A stretch of 64,000 bases of DNA from Mesoplasma melaleucae (GTDB lineage Bacteria > Bacillota_I > Bacilli_A > Mycoplasmatales > Mycoplasmataceae), in the NCBI RefSeq assembly GCF_002804105.1, contig NZ_CP024964.1, positions 248,001 to 312,000 of the forward strand, written 5' to 3'. The notes under the pieces were generated by a model. That model saw nothing but the letters and a program-made list of their open reading frames with translations, had not been told where the DNA came from and did not search any database. The translations under genes and the position numbers were made by a program. Shown in pieces: positions 19,105 to 31,494 of the stretch. Positions within the stretch are counted from its first letter, which is position 1. Each line of letters starts with the position of its first letter.

Positions 19105-21945
19105 ATGAAGAAACTACTATCACTAATTGGTGCTCTTTCATTAACAGCAAGTGCAACAAGTGTTTTAATATCTTGTTCAAACAATAATGATGATAAATAT
19201 GGAGATACGTTTATTAATGATAGCGGTGGTTTAACAATCACCACTAAAGACTTATTGAATTGATACAACGATACTTATGGACGTTTAGGTAAGGATCCAC
19301 ACAAGACCTTAGTTGAATTCTATAATATTTTTGCTGTGGCAATTTATGAAGAAGCAAGCAAGGACAACAACATATTTAAAGGTATCGCAGCAGATTCAAG
19401 TGAATATTTAAATGAAAGTGGAGAAAAACTAGCTGAAACTCTTAAAACAGATTATGGGAAAGATTCAAAAGCACCTAACACAATTTATGGACGTGCAAAT
19501 AATGCAATGATCAGTGCTAGAAAAACTTATTTAGATGGTAAAAAACAAAGCACAAAAGCTTGAATTAAATATTTAAGAGGGCAATATCCTTGAGTTAATA
19601 ATGATCAAAAATTATTAGAAAATGCTTGAATTTCAAACTACATCTTAACTAATTCATCTAATTCAGCATATGCAAACCTTTCAAAAACACTTGGTTTTGG
19701 TACAACAGATTCAACTTGAGCAAAAGGTTATTTATCAATAAAAGTTAATGATACTGAAATCTCAAGATTACTATCAGAATTCTTAACAGCTAATGCTGAT
19801 ACAGTAATAAATGGAAAATTAGATGAAAAAGTTACAGCGCAAGCAACAGTAGATAATAAAAAAATTACTTCAATCATTAATTTAATAAATGCACTAGGTG
19901 GTAAAAATGCTTTTGGTCAAACTACAAGTAAATTTACAATCGAATTTATTGAAAATACAAATGATGCTTTTTTAGATACTTTAACTTGAAGAACTTTCTT
20001 ATCAGGAATTAGTGCAACTTTTGCTAATAACCCAGAATCAAATGCAGCTAAAGGGACAGTTTCACAAATTAGTGTAGCTAATAACAACATTTTTAAAATT
20101 ACTGATGTTCAAGGTATTAAATTATCAAGTGAAATATACAAAGACTTTTATAACTATAATGCTAGACCAGCAAGTGAATTAAATAAAACACAACTTGTTT
20201 CTATTGCTCCAACTTTAAATGAAAACAAAGAAACTCAAAAAACTAATATTCTTTCAAATTATCAAAGATTTTTAGTTGATAAATACTTTGATACTAAAAA
20301 ACCAGTTGCTACTTCTGAAATTGTTTTAGAGTTTTCAAAAATTAATGCAAATGCAACTCCTGATATTAATAAAGAAATAAGTCCTGCACAATTTGTAGAT
20401 ACTTCTAAAGTTACAAATGATCTAATTAGATATTTTGAAGGTTTCTCACAATTCTATAATTTATACGTATTAAATAACGATAATGCGAGTGGTGGAGGAA
20501 GTACAAAAGCTAAAGCTGAAACAAGTACTACAACTGGACTTACTGATTTTGAAACTTTTTATCGTGGATCAAATGCTCCAAATGGAACAAATGGAATTTC
20601 ATCTGATGGAAGACTATGAAAAATGGGAGCAAACTCAAGTTATATTACTCCTTACTTAACAGCTAAAAAGAATGATAAATTATTGACATTAGATTATGAC
20701 ACAGCAAGTGGAACATATTCAAACTTAGCTAAATACTCAGTTTATGACTTTTTAACAACAACTCCTGAAGAATATAAACCTTCAACAGAATCAACTTGAA
20801 CTTCAGAAAACACAAACATTGTTTCTGGATGACATAACTTTGATCAAACAGTTCAAAGATTCACTGTTGAAGCTAAAATAGGTATGAATGAATTATTTAA
20901 CCTTGTAACTGATTTAGGAAGACTTGCAGAAGCAGAACAAAAAAATGGAGAAGCTGCTGCAGTTAAAAAACCTTATAAAGTATTAAACGCTAAAGATGGA
21001 ATTATTGCTTTCATTGATACTGATGGTTTACACTTTATGAAAATTGATGGATACAGTTTATTACAAAGTCAATCAACTGAAAAAGCAACAGTTCAAACAG
21101 CTGAACAAGATAAACAACAATCAATTGCTTATGATCTACTTTCAAATACTAATAAAGAATTAATTCCTTATTTATTAAATCCTAAACTTACAGTTGAAAG
21201 TGGTGGAAAAACAAGTAATTATTTAGCAGAAGGAGAAAGTACTCCATCAACACCAGAAGAATCAATTAATAATGATATTTCTAAATCAAATATTATTAAT
21301 AATCTTGGAACAACATTTGGAAACGATTACAGTAAAATATTAAACTACTCAGTTACAAATGATTATGAAAGATTTTTAGTTAACAATACAATTGCTAAAG
21401 GATTATTAACATCTGATACAGATAAATCTTACTTATTCTATAACTATGATATTTTAGCTGACGCTAAAGCTGCTGTTTCAACAACTGAAAGCTTTGGAAT
21501 GTTAGGACAATGATTATGAACTTACCTAGATGAAATTTTTGGTACAAATGGTAACTACACTCAACTATTTGAAAAATTCTTTGCAACAGATAATTCAGTA
21601 GATGCTAAAGCAACAGCTGAATTAATAAGTGTTATTAAAAACCAACAACAAAAAATTACTGACCTTAGAACTAACTATGAAATCAAAAACAATGATTGAG
21701 TTACTTCAACTGAACGTAATTATAAAAAACAAATGAAAGATCTTGAAAAAACACCAAATGCGCAAAAATTCATTCCAAATTATGCTTTAAAAGCTGACAT
21801 TGACAGTTTAGACAAAAGTGCAATTTGAAAAACATTAGTTTCTAAAGCTAAAGAAACAATATTTGTTTACAACCTGCCAAGTTCATATTTAACTTATGAA
21901 ATCATCGTTAACAACTTAAATAAACATGAAGGAGGAGTAAAATAA
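19105..21945 (+). CDS. Large lipoprotein, P80-like position (946 aa)
   Basis: 946 residues on the plus strand. The signal peptide is MKKLLSLIGALSLTASATSV, then LISC with the lipidated cysteine at 24. The mature part is hydrophilic, rich in Asn, Ser and Thr, without recognised enzyme motifs. It is followed with a one-base overlap (TAATG) by a second lipoprotein and then by a HIT protein. In Mycoplasma hominis the membrane proteins P80 and P60 are encoded together with, and bind, the HIT protein HinT; this three-gene layout is the same. The name is by synteny, since I cannot compare sequences. Confidence 0.75.
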
Positions 21946-24002
21946 TGAAAAAAATATTAGCTATATTAGCTGCTGTTGGTTTAACAGCTACAACTTCTTC
22001 TTTAGTAGTTTCTTGTTCAAAACCTGTTGACAGATTTAACAAATTAAACTTTAAAGATAAAGCAGTATATGAAACATTTATTATAAAAATGAAAGATCAA
22101 GGCTTAATTAGTGTTTCAGAAGCAGAAAAATTCTTAAGAATTAGTGATACAGAAATTATTGCTGATGTACTTAAAATTTTAGATAAAAGAATATCAGAAG
22201 AAGAATATAAAGCAACTAATGCTTCACTTGCTTCAACACTTAAACTAAAAGAAAAATCATCTGATGAAAATATTACTTCTAACTTATTAGATAGTTTAGC
22301 AACTAATAAATTCTATAGTGAATATACATCAAAAATTATTACAAATAATGGTATTGTTAATGATTGAGATTACATGAACGAACATTCATTAAATGCATTT
22401 AACTTATTTGAAGATGATGCAAAAGTTAATTATTCAATTTATTATAAAGCTGATGGTTCAGATACATTAACTAGATGACAAGCTAGAAATGAATTTAATC
22501 AAACTATTAGAAATACACCAACTTTAGAAATATTAAATAGTAATACTAATAATTTCTTCTTAGTAGGTGCATTCAATGATACAGCAGTAACTGCATTACC
22601 AACAACAACTAAAATTATTAATAAAGATACATCTATTGGTGGCATAAGTGCTCCATTCTTAATTAAAAAATCTGAAACTGTTGAAGGATTCAATGGAAAT
22701 GAAATCATGAAATATAGATTCCAAAGTTATATTAATGCTAAAATTATTCCTGATTTATACACACAATTAATCAGTTTAGCTTACTTAGATAGTAATTTAT
22801 ATTCAACAAACTATACTTCAAAAAATTATACAAATGCGTTTGCTAGATTAAATACTTCAAACAAATTAGTATCTTCATTCCAAAACTCATTAATCTCAGA
22901 TACAAAAACTTCAAATGTAAAATTAATTTGATCATTTAAATCAGATGTATCAACAGACACTACTGAATGAGTTAAAGCATATAAAAAAGCTTTAGGAATT
23001 CCTGATGCTAGTGGTAACATTATTTTAAACTCAGGAAACATTGCAACTTTAATTGAAAAATTTAAAGAAGGCAGTGTTGATAAATTAGAAAATGTTACAA
23101 AACTAGGAACAGACCCATTCTTAGGATTAATTGGATACAATGGTATTGTTAAAAATAGTGAAAGTGGTATTGAAGCAATCAGTGGATCATTAAGTATTTC
23201 AACTGATGCACAAACAGCCGCTAAAGCAATTAATGCTCCAACTATATTAACTGGTGCTAATGACCAAGGATTCTCAGTTGGTGATGCTGGTGAACATGAA
23301 ATAGTACTTGTTTTACCATTATACTTAAATGATATTTTTGATAGTTCAAATGTAACATTATTATCAAGCAATGGACAAGCAGAATTTACTATTCCTGAAA
23401 ATACTTGAATTCCACTTGGAGATAAATATAGTCCTTACATTGACAATGTAAATGCATATAAAGATGAAACAGGATTAGATGTTATTAAAGACAAAACAAG
23501 AAACATTTACATTAAAGCACAAAGCGATGCTGGTGGATCAATTACTTTAGGTGATACTTCTACATTAAAAGTAACTGTTAAAGTTGAAAAAGAAACTTCA
23601 ACAATGTTAGGTATTCATGAAGTAATTAACAAAGAAGATTCTACTTTTAAAAATGCATTTAGCGCTGATGATCAAGCTAAAGTTAAAGATACTGATAAAA
23701 TCTTACACTCAGTATTATTATCAAGAAACGCTGATCCAAAAGGTGTTTATGAATTAACTCAAAGATGAGAAATGTCTTCTCAAACTAGTCAAGATGTTAA
23801 AAACTTGAGTTCAACTAAAAAAGAATTATTATTATCTGAAATCGAAAATGGTTTAGTAACAGGTGATACTGACTATACTACAGAAGCTAAAGAAGAACTT
23901 TATACTAAATACATTATGGATGGAGATAATGTTCTATACCAAGCATTATACGATGAGATTTCTAAATATATTAAAGAAGACGATTCAGGAAGTTCAGATT
24001 AA
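21945..24002 (+). CDS. Lipoprotein, P60-like position (685 aa)
   Basis: 685 residues. The signal peptide MKKILAILAAVGLTATTSSL is followed by VVSC, with the lipidation cysteine at 24. GGAGGAG at the end of the preceding gene serves as ribosome site. The mature region has many short hydrophilic repeats of Thr, Asn and Lys and ends in an acidic tail, YIKEDDSGSSD. Its stop overlaps the ATG of the HIT gene by one base (TAATG), so all three proteins are probably made in fixed proportion. No enzyme motif recognised. Confidence 0.75.
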
Positions 24003-24409
24003 TGCAAGATTGTTTATTTTGTAAAATCATCAAACAAGAAATCCCTTCATATAAAATATATGAAAATGAATATGTATATGCTTTCTTAGATATTCACCCT
24101 GTTACTGATGGACATGCTTTAGTAATTCCAAAAGTACATGCTGAAAATCTTACTAAAACTCCAGATATCTATTTAGCTGAAGTAGGTAAAGCAAAAAAAA
24201 TAGTTGCTGAAATACTACAAGAAAAGTTAGACGGTGTTAAAGGATTTAACTATGTGTCTAATCAAGAAGCAATTGCCAGACAAGTAGTTTTTCATTATCA
24301 TGAACACATCTTACCTAAATTTAAAGAAGATGAAGGATTCTTACATGCTAAAAATGTTAATCTAAAATATGCAAGTTTAGAAGATGTATTTAATGAAATA
24401 TCAAAATAA
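24002..24409 (+). CDS. hinT: HIT-family nucleotide-binding hydrolase (HinT)
   Basis: 135 residues. HIT proteins hydrolyse nucleoside phosphoramidates and similar AMP conjugates. CLFCKIIKQEIPSYKIYE is the usual HinT start, with the CxxC zinc pair; FLDIHPVTDGHALVIPK is the nucleotide-binding strand, and HYHEHILPK is the catalytic HxHxH triad. The second spacer residue is Glu where a hydrophobic residue is usual. It is the last gene of the lipoprotein operon, and a strong terminator overlaps its stop codon. Confidence 0.9.
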   Translation: MQDCLFCKIIKQEIPSYKIYENEYVYAFLDIHPVTDGHALVIPKVHAENLTKTPDIYLAEVGKAKKIVAEILQEKLDGVKGFNYVSNQEAIARQVVFHYHEHILPKFKEDEGFLHAKNVNLKYASLEDVFNEISK

Positions 24410-24431
24410 AAGATGACATATGTCATCTTTT
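24408..24431 (+). terminator. Perfect palindromic terminator after hinT
   Basis: AAAAGATGACAT and ATGTCATCTTTT form a perfect 24-base palindrome that begins inside the hinT stop codon. The right-hand T run fits plus-strand termination. Confidence 0.8.
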
Positions 24432-24457
24432 ATTTATTATTAATTTAAATATAAAAA

Positions 24458-24477
24458 AATGTAACCTAAGTTACATT
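24458..24477 (-). terminator. Terminator after yhaM
   Basis: AATGTAAC and GTTACATT form a perfect 8-base stem with a CTAA/TTAG loop, followed on the minus strand by seven T. Confidence 0.75.
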
Positions 24478-24480
24478 ACA

Positions 24481-25461
24481 TTACTTTTTATGTTTATAAA
24501 ACATTTTTCCATCAACACTAATAATTCTTGGTGTTCATGATTTATGTTCAACTTTATTTAGTTCATGATTGATTTTAAATACTTTTGCATCTAAGTCATC
24601 AAAGATTGATAACATAATTGCTTCGATAATTACAGGCTCTGTTGGTGAACCATATTCTTTTTTACCATGACTAGCAATAATCATATGTTGTAATAAAGTT
24701 AATGATTCATTAATATTTCCTTGATCATCTTTGTAGATATTTAATTCTTCAGCTAATTTATTTAGTTCTGTGTTTCCAATACTAATGTGCCCAATAATTT
24801 TACCTTGTAAACTATAATCAGTTCCTGTTGGACCAATAATTTCAATTACTTTTCCAATATCGTGTAGAATCGCTCCACAAATTAATAGTTCTCAATCAAT
24901 TGATGCATATGCATAACTTGGTTTTAATGCTAATGCGTTTTTAACTAATGTAAAACTATGTCAGAATAAACCACCTTTAACATTATGATGAATTGTCATT
25001 GCAGCTGGATATGATAAAAATTCTTTTTCATATTTTTTAATCAATCCAATTGTTAATGTTCGATAAGTGTCATTTGTGACACCTTCAAGAATACTCATTA
25101 ATTTTGCATAATTCTTTTCAACGTTAATTGGTGCTTCAATAATAAAGTCTTTTGCTTCTAATCCAAGGTTATTTAATTCAGTTTCGCTAAGAATACTATA
25201 ATCATTAACTTTAAGCTGTAATACACCTCTAAATTCGTTTACAGCAGCATTCTTAAATAAAACAAAACTATTTGGTTGTAACATTTGTTTATCTTCTTCA
25301 GTTACTGTTCATTTTCTAGCTTCAACTCTACCAGTTTTATCTGATAAATTTAAAATTAAATATGATGAACCATTTGTTGCTGTTGAAACAATCACTTTTT
25401 CAAGTCTAACCACTAAATCAGTTGATGAAAATGTGCTATTTAATTCATTAATTTTTTTCAT
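24481..25461 (-). CDS. yhaM: 3'-5' exoribonuclease YhaM family (OB fold + HD domain)
   Basis: 326 residues. YhaM trims RNA and single-stranded DNA from the 3' end. Residues about 10-100 form an OB-fold nucleic-acid-binding domain (DLVVRLEKVIVSTATNGSSY...LSDKTGRVEARKW), followed by an HD phosphohydrolase domain with AMTIHHNVKGGLFWHS, ICGAILHDIGKVIEI (metal-binding HD) and HMIIASHGKKEYGSP. The start is set by AAGGAG. It follows ung after 27 bases and is the last gene of the trmFO-ung-yhaM operon. Confidence 0.85.
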
Positions 25462-25488
25462 TTGTAACTCCTTATTTAATATTTTACA

Positions 25489-26139
25489 TTATTTAGACCA
25501 ATCAATTGGTGATAATTTATTATTAAGCAAAATTGCATTTATTTTTGAAAAAGGTTTTGTATCTTTAAAACTTTTTAAATAGCTAAAAGGTGATGGATGA
25601 GCTGAACTAATTACATTATTAGTTTTATACTCTAAGTTTTCATAAATACCTTTTGCATAGTTTCCTCATAAACAGTAAACAATATTTGGATTAGATTTAT
25701 TTAAAGTATTTAGAATGTCACTCACAATTGCTTGTCATCCTAATTTGGCATGACTACCTGGGTTGTTTTCAATTACTGTTCAACAAGTATTGATTAATAG
25801 TACACCTTGTTTTACTCAACCACTTAAATCATTATTTTGATAATGATTAATATTTAAATCACTATCTAATTCTTTAAAAATATTAATTAAGCTTTTAGGT
25901 GTTTTAATTTCATTACTTGCACTAAATGCAATTCCATTTGCTTGTTTTGGATTATGATAAGGATCTTGACCAATAATAACTACTTTTACATCCTGTGGAT
26001 TAATCAAATCAAATAAACGCAAACAATCTTCTTTTTTTGGATATACTACATCAGTTTGTGTATAAGCTAAATTAATTGTTTGATCAATTTTTTCGTTTAA
26101 AGCGTTATTGCTTAAAAATTCTTTTCATTGTTTATTCAT
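25489..26139 (-). CDS. ung: Uracil-DNA glycosylase
   Basis: 216 residues. It removes uracil from DNA, the first step of base-excision repair. Motif GQDPYH (57-62, catalytic Asp59) with [11 protein letters not shown] and the C-terminal [11 protein letters not shown], the leucine-loop motif with its catalytic His, identify family 1; in the usual form the last motif reads HPSPLS. It starts eight bases inside the end of trmFO, with AGGTGAAATT as ribosome site. Five TGA Trp codons are present. Confidence 0.92.
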
Positions 26140-27460
26140 TAATTTCACCTAATTTCACAAAGTTATTAATTCTTTTAATAAATGCTTGCATTTCTTTTGC
26201 TGATTCTTCAAATGAATAAAATTCAGATTTAGCATTTTTATTTTGTTGATCTAAAATTCCTAAATTGCATTTCATTGGTTTTAATGTTTCATGTTTGGGA
26301 TTTGTTATATAAAAGTTTAAAGCTCCTAACATTGTTTTTCTTGATGGTTGTTCTATTTTTATATTATTTAAATAAGCCAAAAGATTTATCCCTGCCAGAA
26401 TTCCACTACTTGCTGATTCAATATATCCTTCAACACCAGTGATTTGACCTGCAAAAAAGATATTTTTATTTCTCTTTACTTGCTGTGCTCTATTTAATAA
26501 TTTTGGTGAATTAATATAATAGTTTTTATGCATAACTCCATATCTAACAATATTTAAATTTACTAAACCTGGTAAAGTTTGTAGAATTCTTTTTTGTTCT
26601 GGTCATTTAATATTTGTTTGAAAACCAACAAAATTATAAAGTGAATCAATTGCATCATCTTGGCGTAGTTGCACCACAGCATATGGTGTTTGATTATTTT
26701 CATTGATTAAATTATTTGGTGATAACGGACCATTTAGTAAAACCTTTTTACTTGTTTTAGCAATTTGTTCGATTGGTTGGCAACCTCTAAAATAAATTTC
26801 CTTTTCAAATGATTTTAATTTAACAGTTTCTGCATTTCTTAATTCTTCAACAAATGTATTAAATTGCTCTTCATTAAGCGGAATGCAAATATATTTACCA
26901 TCTTTACCATCATTATGTCTACTTGCTCAATAAACATGCTTAAAATCAATACTATCCTTAGTAATTATTGGGGCAGATGCATCTAAAAAGAATAATTTTT
27001 CATTTCCTGTAATATATTCAATGTTTTGTCCAAGCTTTTCGGTTGTTAAAGGACCAGAAGCTATGATTGTAACTTTTGTGTAATCAATTTCTGTTACTTC
27101 TTTATCAACCAAAGTAATGTTTTTATGTTGTTTAATTTTTTCAGTAATAGATTTACTAAATCCAAAGCGATCAACACTTAATGCATCATCTCCTGGAATT
27201 TGATTTTCATATGCTGCTTGAATGACTAATGAATTCAACATTTGCATTTCATTTTTTAAAATACCAGCGGCATTCTTTTTTGATTTACTTCTTAATGTAT
27301 TTGAACAAACTAATTCAGCTAAATCGTTTGTTTTTTGAATATCGTTTTTAATTAAACTTTTAACTTCATATAAATTAACTTTTACTCCATTGTTTGCTAA
27401 TAAATAAGCTGCTTCACATCCAGCAAGTCCAGCTCCAATAATATTTACTTCTTTTTGCAT
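26132..27460 (-). CDS. trmFO: Methylenetetrahydrofolate-tRNA (uracil-54-C5) methyltransferase
   Basis: 442 residues. It makes ribothymidine at position 54 of tRNA using methylene-THF and FAD. The N-terminus [19 protein letters not shown] is the FAD Rossmann motif; [20 protein letters not shown] and the C-terminal [14 protein letters not shown] and [19 protein letters not shown] are family hallmarks. It is sometimes named gid. The ribosome site AAAAGGTGAGAAC precedes ATG 27460. It heads an operon with ung and yhaM and lies downstream of its own -10 box. Confidence 0.92.
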
Positions 27461-27486
27461 GTTCTCACCTTTTACTACTATATAAA

Positions 27487-27492
27487 ATTATA
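27487..27492 (-). promoter_or_regulatory. -10 box of trmFO-ung-yhaM
   Basis: TATAAT on the minus strand about 26 bases before the trmFO start and directly after the pepO terminator, which supports a new transcript starting here. Confidence 0.5.
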
Positions 27493-27509
27493 AGTTAAAA
27501 CAATAAAAA

Positions 27510-27529
27510 AACCATCTTTAAGGATGGTT
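27510..27529 (-). terminator. Terminator after pepO
   Basis: AACCATC and GATGGTT form a perfect 7-base stem with a 6-base loop; seven T follow on the minus strand. Confidence 0.75.
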
Positions 27530-27540
27530 TAAGTAATTTA

Positions 27541-29439
27541 TTATCAAACTTTAGTTCTTTCTTCTTTTGGTTTATACATTCCATCACCAGGTTTAGTTTC
27601 ATAAACTTCATGGAATTCATTTATGTTAACTAAAACTCCATTACATCTAAATTCTTCAGGTGAATGTGGATCAATTAATAATCTTGTATTTTTTTGTTCA
27701 TCAGTTGCTTTTCTTCTTCAAACTAAAGCATAGTTAGTAAAGAAGTCTTTTAATCCTTCAGGGCTTTGTGCTTTACATATATCTAATGCAGCAGCAACTC
27801 CACTTAAGTCTCCAATGTTTTCTCCAAGTGTTAATTTACCATTAACATGTGAACCATTAATTTGATATTCATTATATTGATCAACAACTTTTTGAGTTCT
27901 TAGTTTATATTGTTCATTATCTTTTTCAGTTCATCAATTTTCAAAGTTTCCGTTTTTATCAAACTTACTTCCTTCATCATCAAACCCGTGACTTACTTCA
28001 TGACCAATAACAGCTCCAATTCCACCAAGGTTTGCAGCATGTGATTGATTTACATCATAGAATGGTTTTTGTAAAATCCCTGCAGGGAAACAAATTTCAT
28101 TTGATGTTGGATTATAATATGCATTAACTGTTTGCGCATCCATGTATCATTTTGATTTATCAACTGGTAAGTTAATTTCTTTTAATTCTTTATTAATGTA
28201 GTGTTTTGATAAACTTAACATATTATCAAATAGACTTCCGTCTTCTTCATAACTTAAGATTTCAACATCATCTAAATTTTCTCATTTATCTGGATAACCA
28301 ATTTTGATTGTAAATGAATTTAATTTTTCAATTGCTTTTGTTTTAGTTGTTTCTGACATTCAATCTAATGCTTTAATTCTTGTTTCATAAACTTTTAATA
28401 AATCATGCACCATTTTAAGTACATCTTCTTTTGCATTAGGTGAGAAATGACGTTTAACATACTCTTTTGAAATTAGTTCACCAAGTGTTCCATCAACAAA
28501 TTCAACAACTCTATCTTCGATAGGTTTCATTTTTTTAACACCGCTAAATACTGATGCGTATTTAAATCCATTTTCATATAAAGAAATTGAAAGAATTTTT
28601 GAATAAGAACTTGCAACCTTAAATAACATAATGTCTTTTAAGTCTTCAAGACTAATTTCATTAAGCATTTCATTTAATTTTTCAAAGAATTTTGGTTCAG
28701 TTAAAATAATTTTAGCTGCTTTATCATAACCAGTTTTGTTTAAATATATTTTTCAATCAATGATTGGGCAAATTTTATTTAATTCTTCAATTGTTACAAT
28801 GTTGTAAATGTTTTCTGGTTCACGTAATTCTTCTTTTTTTAACATTGATTTTGAAATCTTTTCTTCAAAATCATAAATTAAGGCAAATACTTCACTTGTT
28901 GATAATGCTAATTCTGAAAGTTTAATAACATTTTCAATATATTCTTTATATGCTTTTTTGATTTCTTCATGTCTTGGATGAGATGTTTCATAAAAATCTC
29001 TATCTGACATTCCTAAACTCATTGAATCAATCACCAATGCTCTTAAATTACTCTCTTTAAAATCTGAATCAACACCTTTTGAGTGGAAGAATGAAATACC
29101 TCATTCTTTGTATAATTCAACAAATAAGTTTGTTAAGTCTGCTTTACTGTTTAAGCCTTTGATTTTAGCTAAAATTGGTAAGATTGGTTTAATACCTTGT
29201 TCATTTCTTGCATTGTCATTTAAATAGTTTGCACGTAAGTTAACAATCATTTTACTATATTTATCTAAATCACTTGATGCAACAACATCATTAATAATTG
29301 CTTTAATATCATCTGTTGATTTTTTTTGTAGCATTTCAAAATTGCCTCATGATGCATATCCATCAGGCAATTCATTTGTGTTTATTCATTCTTTATTAAC
29401 TGATTCATAGAAATTATCTTGTGGTTTAATTTTTGTCAT
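27541..29439 (-). CDS. pepO: M13-family zinc metallopeptidase (PepO)
   Basis: 632 residues, the usual length for bacterial PepO. It cleaves oligopeptides up to about 35 residues. The zinc motif HEVSH lies at 480-484, followed by [23 protein letters not shown] provides the third zinc ligand and [19 protein letters not shown] the substrate-binding strand. There is no signal peptide or membrane helix, so it should act in the cytoplasm on peptides taken up by transporters. The last two codons are TGA (Trp) then TAA, the family's C-terminal Trp being at the end. The RBS AAGGAGAAATACT fixes the start. Confidence 0.92.
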
Positions 29440-29484
29440 AGTATTTCTCCTTTTTAAATTATTAGTTATTATTTTACAATAAAA

Positions 29485-29506
29485 AAACACTTCAATGAAA
29501 GTGTTT
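29485..29506 (-). terminator. Terminator after metK
   Basis: AAACACTT and AAGTGTTT form a perfect 8-base stem with a 6-base loop and a T tract on the minus strand. Confidence 0.75.
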
Positions 29507-29510
29507 GATT

Positions 29511-30644
29511 TTATTTTTTAATTATTTCAGCTTTGTCTAATTGTTCTCAAGTGAATTCATCTTTTCCAAAGTGTCCATAAGTTGCTGTTTTTAAAAAGAC
29601 TGGTTTTCTTAAATCTAGTTTTTTAATGATTTTATTTACTGAGAAATCAAAATTATCATTTAAAGCTTTTTCAATAACTTGTTTATCAACTTTTTCAGTT
29701 CCAAATGTTTCAATAAATATTGAAACTGGTTCTGGTTTAGCTATGGCATATGATACTTGAATTTCAATTTTATCAGCTAAACCAGCTGCTACTAAATTTT
29801 TAGCAGCATATCTAGCCATGTAAGCAGCACTTCGATCAACTTTTGTTGCATCTTTACCTGAAAAGGCTCCTCCACCATGACGTGAGTATCCTCCATATGT
29901 ATCAACAATAATTTTTCTTCCTGTTAATCCAGTATCACCTTGTGGTCCACCAATAACAAATCTGCCTGTTGGATTAATTAATACTTTGAAATCAGTATTA
30001 AGTCCAAACTCTTTAGCTACAACATCCATAATTTCAATTTTAATGAATTTTTTAAATTCTGCTTCAACCATTTCATCATCGTGTTGAATTGACATCAATA
30101 TTGTGTCAATTTTTGGATTAGCTTCATCTGTGTAATCAATTGTTACTTGAGATTTCATATCAGGTCTTGCTCATTTGAATTTTCCTTCTTTTTTTAACTT
30201 TGAAGCTAAATAAACTAATTCATGTGAAACAGTAATAGCTAAAGGCAAGAAAGTTTTTGATTCGTTTGTAGCATAACCAAACATAATTCCTTGATCACCA
30301 GCACCAATTACTTCAGTATCTAAATCAATTCCTAAAGCAATATCAGCTGATTGTTGTTCAATTTTAATATCAATTTGACATGTATCAGCATTGATACCAT
30401 ATGCATCATTGTTATATCCAATTTTTCTTAATATATCACGTGCAATTTTTTCATAATCAACAGTAGCAGTTGTAGTTATCTGCCCTCCGATTAGCAAATA
30501 GTTTGTGGTAACAAATGTTTCGCAGGCTACCTTAGCGTTTGAGTCTTGTTTCAAAACTTCATCCAATATCGCATCAGATATCTGATCACATATTTTGTCT
30601 GGATGACCTTCTGAAACACTTTCGCTAGTAAATAATTTTCTCAT
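29511..30644 (-). CDS. metK: S-adenosylmethionine synthetase
   Basis: 377 residues. It makes S-adenosylmethionine from methionine and ATP, supplying the methylases in this window (TrmB, SPOUT). Motifs: FTSESVSEGHPDKICDQISD (ATP binding), GAGDQGIMFGYATNE, GGPQGDTGLTGRKIIVDTYG, GGGAFSGKDATKVDRSAAY. Strongly conserved throughout. The RBS AGAAGGAG precedes ATG 30644. Two TGA Trp codons lie near residues 159 and 367. No SAM riboswitch is seen in the short leader. Confidence 0.96.
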
Positions 30645-30677
30645 TTTTGTATTTCTCCTTCTGCTATATCAATATAA

Positions 30678-30683
30678 ATTATA
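30678..30683 (-). promoter_or_regulatory. -10 box of metK
   Basis: TATAAT on the minus strand, about 33 bases before the metK start, in the gap after ymdB. Confidence 0.5.
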
Positions 30684-30729
30684 CAAAATCTATTGTGAAA
30701 TCTGAATTAAAAAAACAAATAATTTGCTT

Positions 30730-31494
30730 TTAAATACTTATTCTTTTAATGCTTATTGCTTTATTAGTTTTTTCATCAATTTCAATAATAACAGCGTTTA
30801 ATTGCGCTTTACCAGTTGCTGGTTGAAAACGTCTTACTAATCCTGTTTTTTGTTTATAAATTGCATCTGCTGGTTCAATTCCAATTACAGAACTAATTAC
30901 TCCAGTCATACCTAAATCAGTGATAAATGCTGTCCCATTAGGTAAAAGTCTTTCATCAGCTGTTGGTACATGAGTATGAGTTCCAACAAAACCTGTAATG
31001 ATTCCATCGTAGTTTAAAGCAAATGCTATTTTTTCAGCTGTTGTTTCAGCATGAAAATCAATTAATAGAATGTCATATTTCAGTTTTAATGATAAAAAAT
31101 CATCCATTGTTTCATAAACACTATTTGATGGATCCATAAAAGTATTTCCGATCAAGTTTAAAACACATATTTTTTTATTATTCTTTTCAGTAATTACATA
31201 TCCATTTCCAGGTGACTTGTACATATTTAAAGGTTTTAACAAATCAGGTGTTTTATCAATATATTGAAGTACTTCAGGATTTTTAAAAATATGATTACCA
31301 CTAGTAATTACATCAACATAATTATCTTTATAAAAATCATAATGATCTTTTGAAATAGATTTTCCATGTGTTGTATTTTCACCATTAACCACAACAAAAT
31401 CAATTTCATTATCTTTAATTAAATATTCAATATTTTTTTTAAATATTTCTCTACCTGGTTTGGCAAAGATATCACCAATCATAAGTACTTTCAT
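30730..31494 (-). CDS. ymdB: YmdB-type metallophosphoesterase
   Basis: 254 residues. YmdB proteins hydrolyse 2',3'-cyclic nucleotides and in Bacillus affect biofilm and motility choices, partly through RNase Y. The di-metal motifs are seen: MIGDIFAKPGR, VVNGENTTHGKS, TSGNHIFKN, LIDFHAE and GFVGTHTHVPTADERLLP. The ATG overlaps the ylxM stop by one base in TAATG. The operon is ftsY-ylxM-ymdB. RNase Y is encoded at the right end of the window. Confidence 0.9.
   Translation of the reverse strand: MKVLMIGDIFAKPGREIFKKNIEYLIKDNEIDFVVVNGENTTHGKSISKDHYDFYKDNYVDVITSGNHIFKNPEVLQYIDKTPDLLKPLNMYKSPGNGYVITEKNNKKICVLNLIGNTFMDPSNSVYETMDDFLSLKLKYDILLIDFHAETTAEKIAFALNYDGIITGFVGTHTHVPTADERLLPNGTAFITDLGMTGVISSVIGIEPADAIYKQKTGLVRRFQPATGKAQLNAVIIEIDEKTNKAISIKRISI

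Noticed and set aside
22826-23371. Open frame of 181 codons on the minus strand
   Set aside because: It is the complement of the second lipoprotein gene; no ribosome site, Ser/Pro-rich as expected for a shadow.
30645-30729. Leader of metK examined for a SAM riboswitch
   Set aside because: Only about 30 bases follow the -10 box; too short for any known SAM riboswitch.
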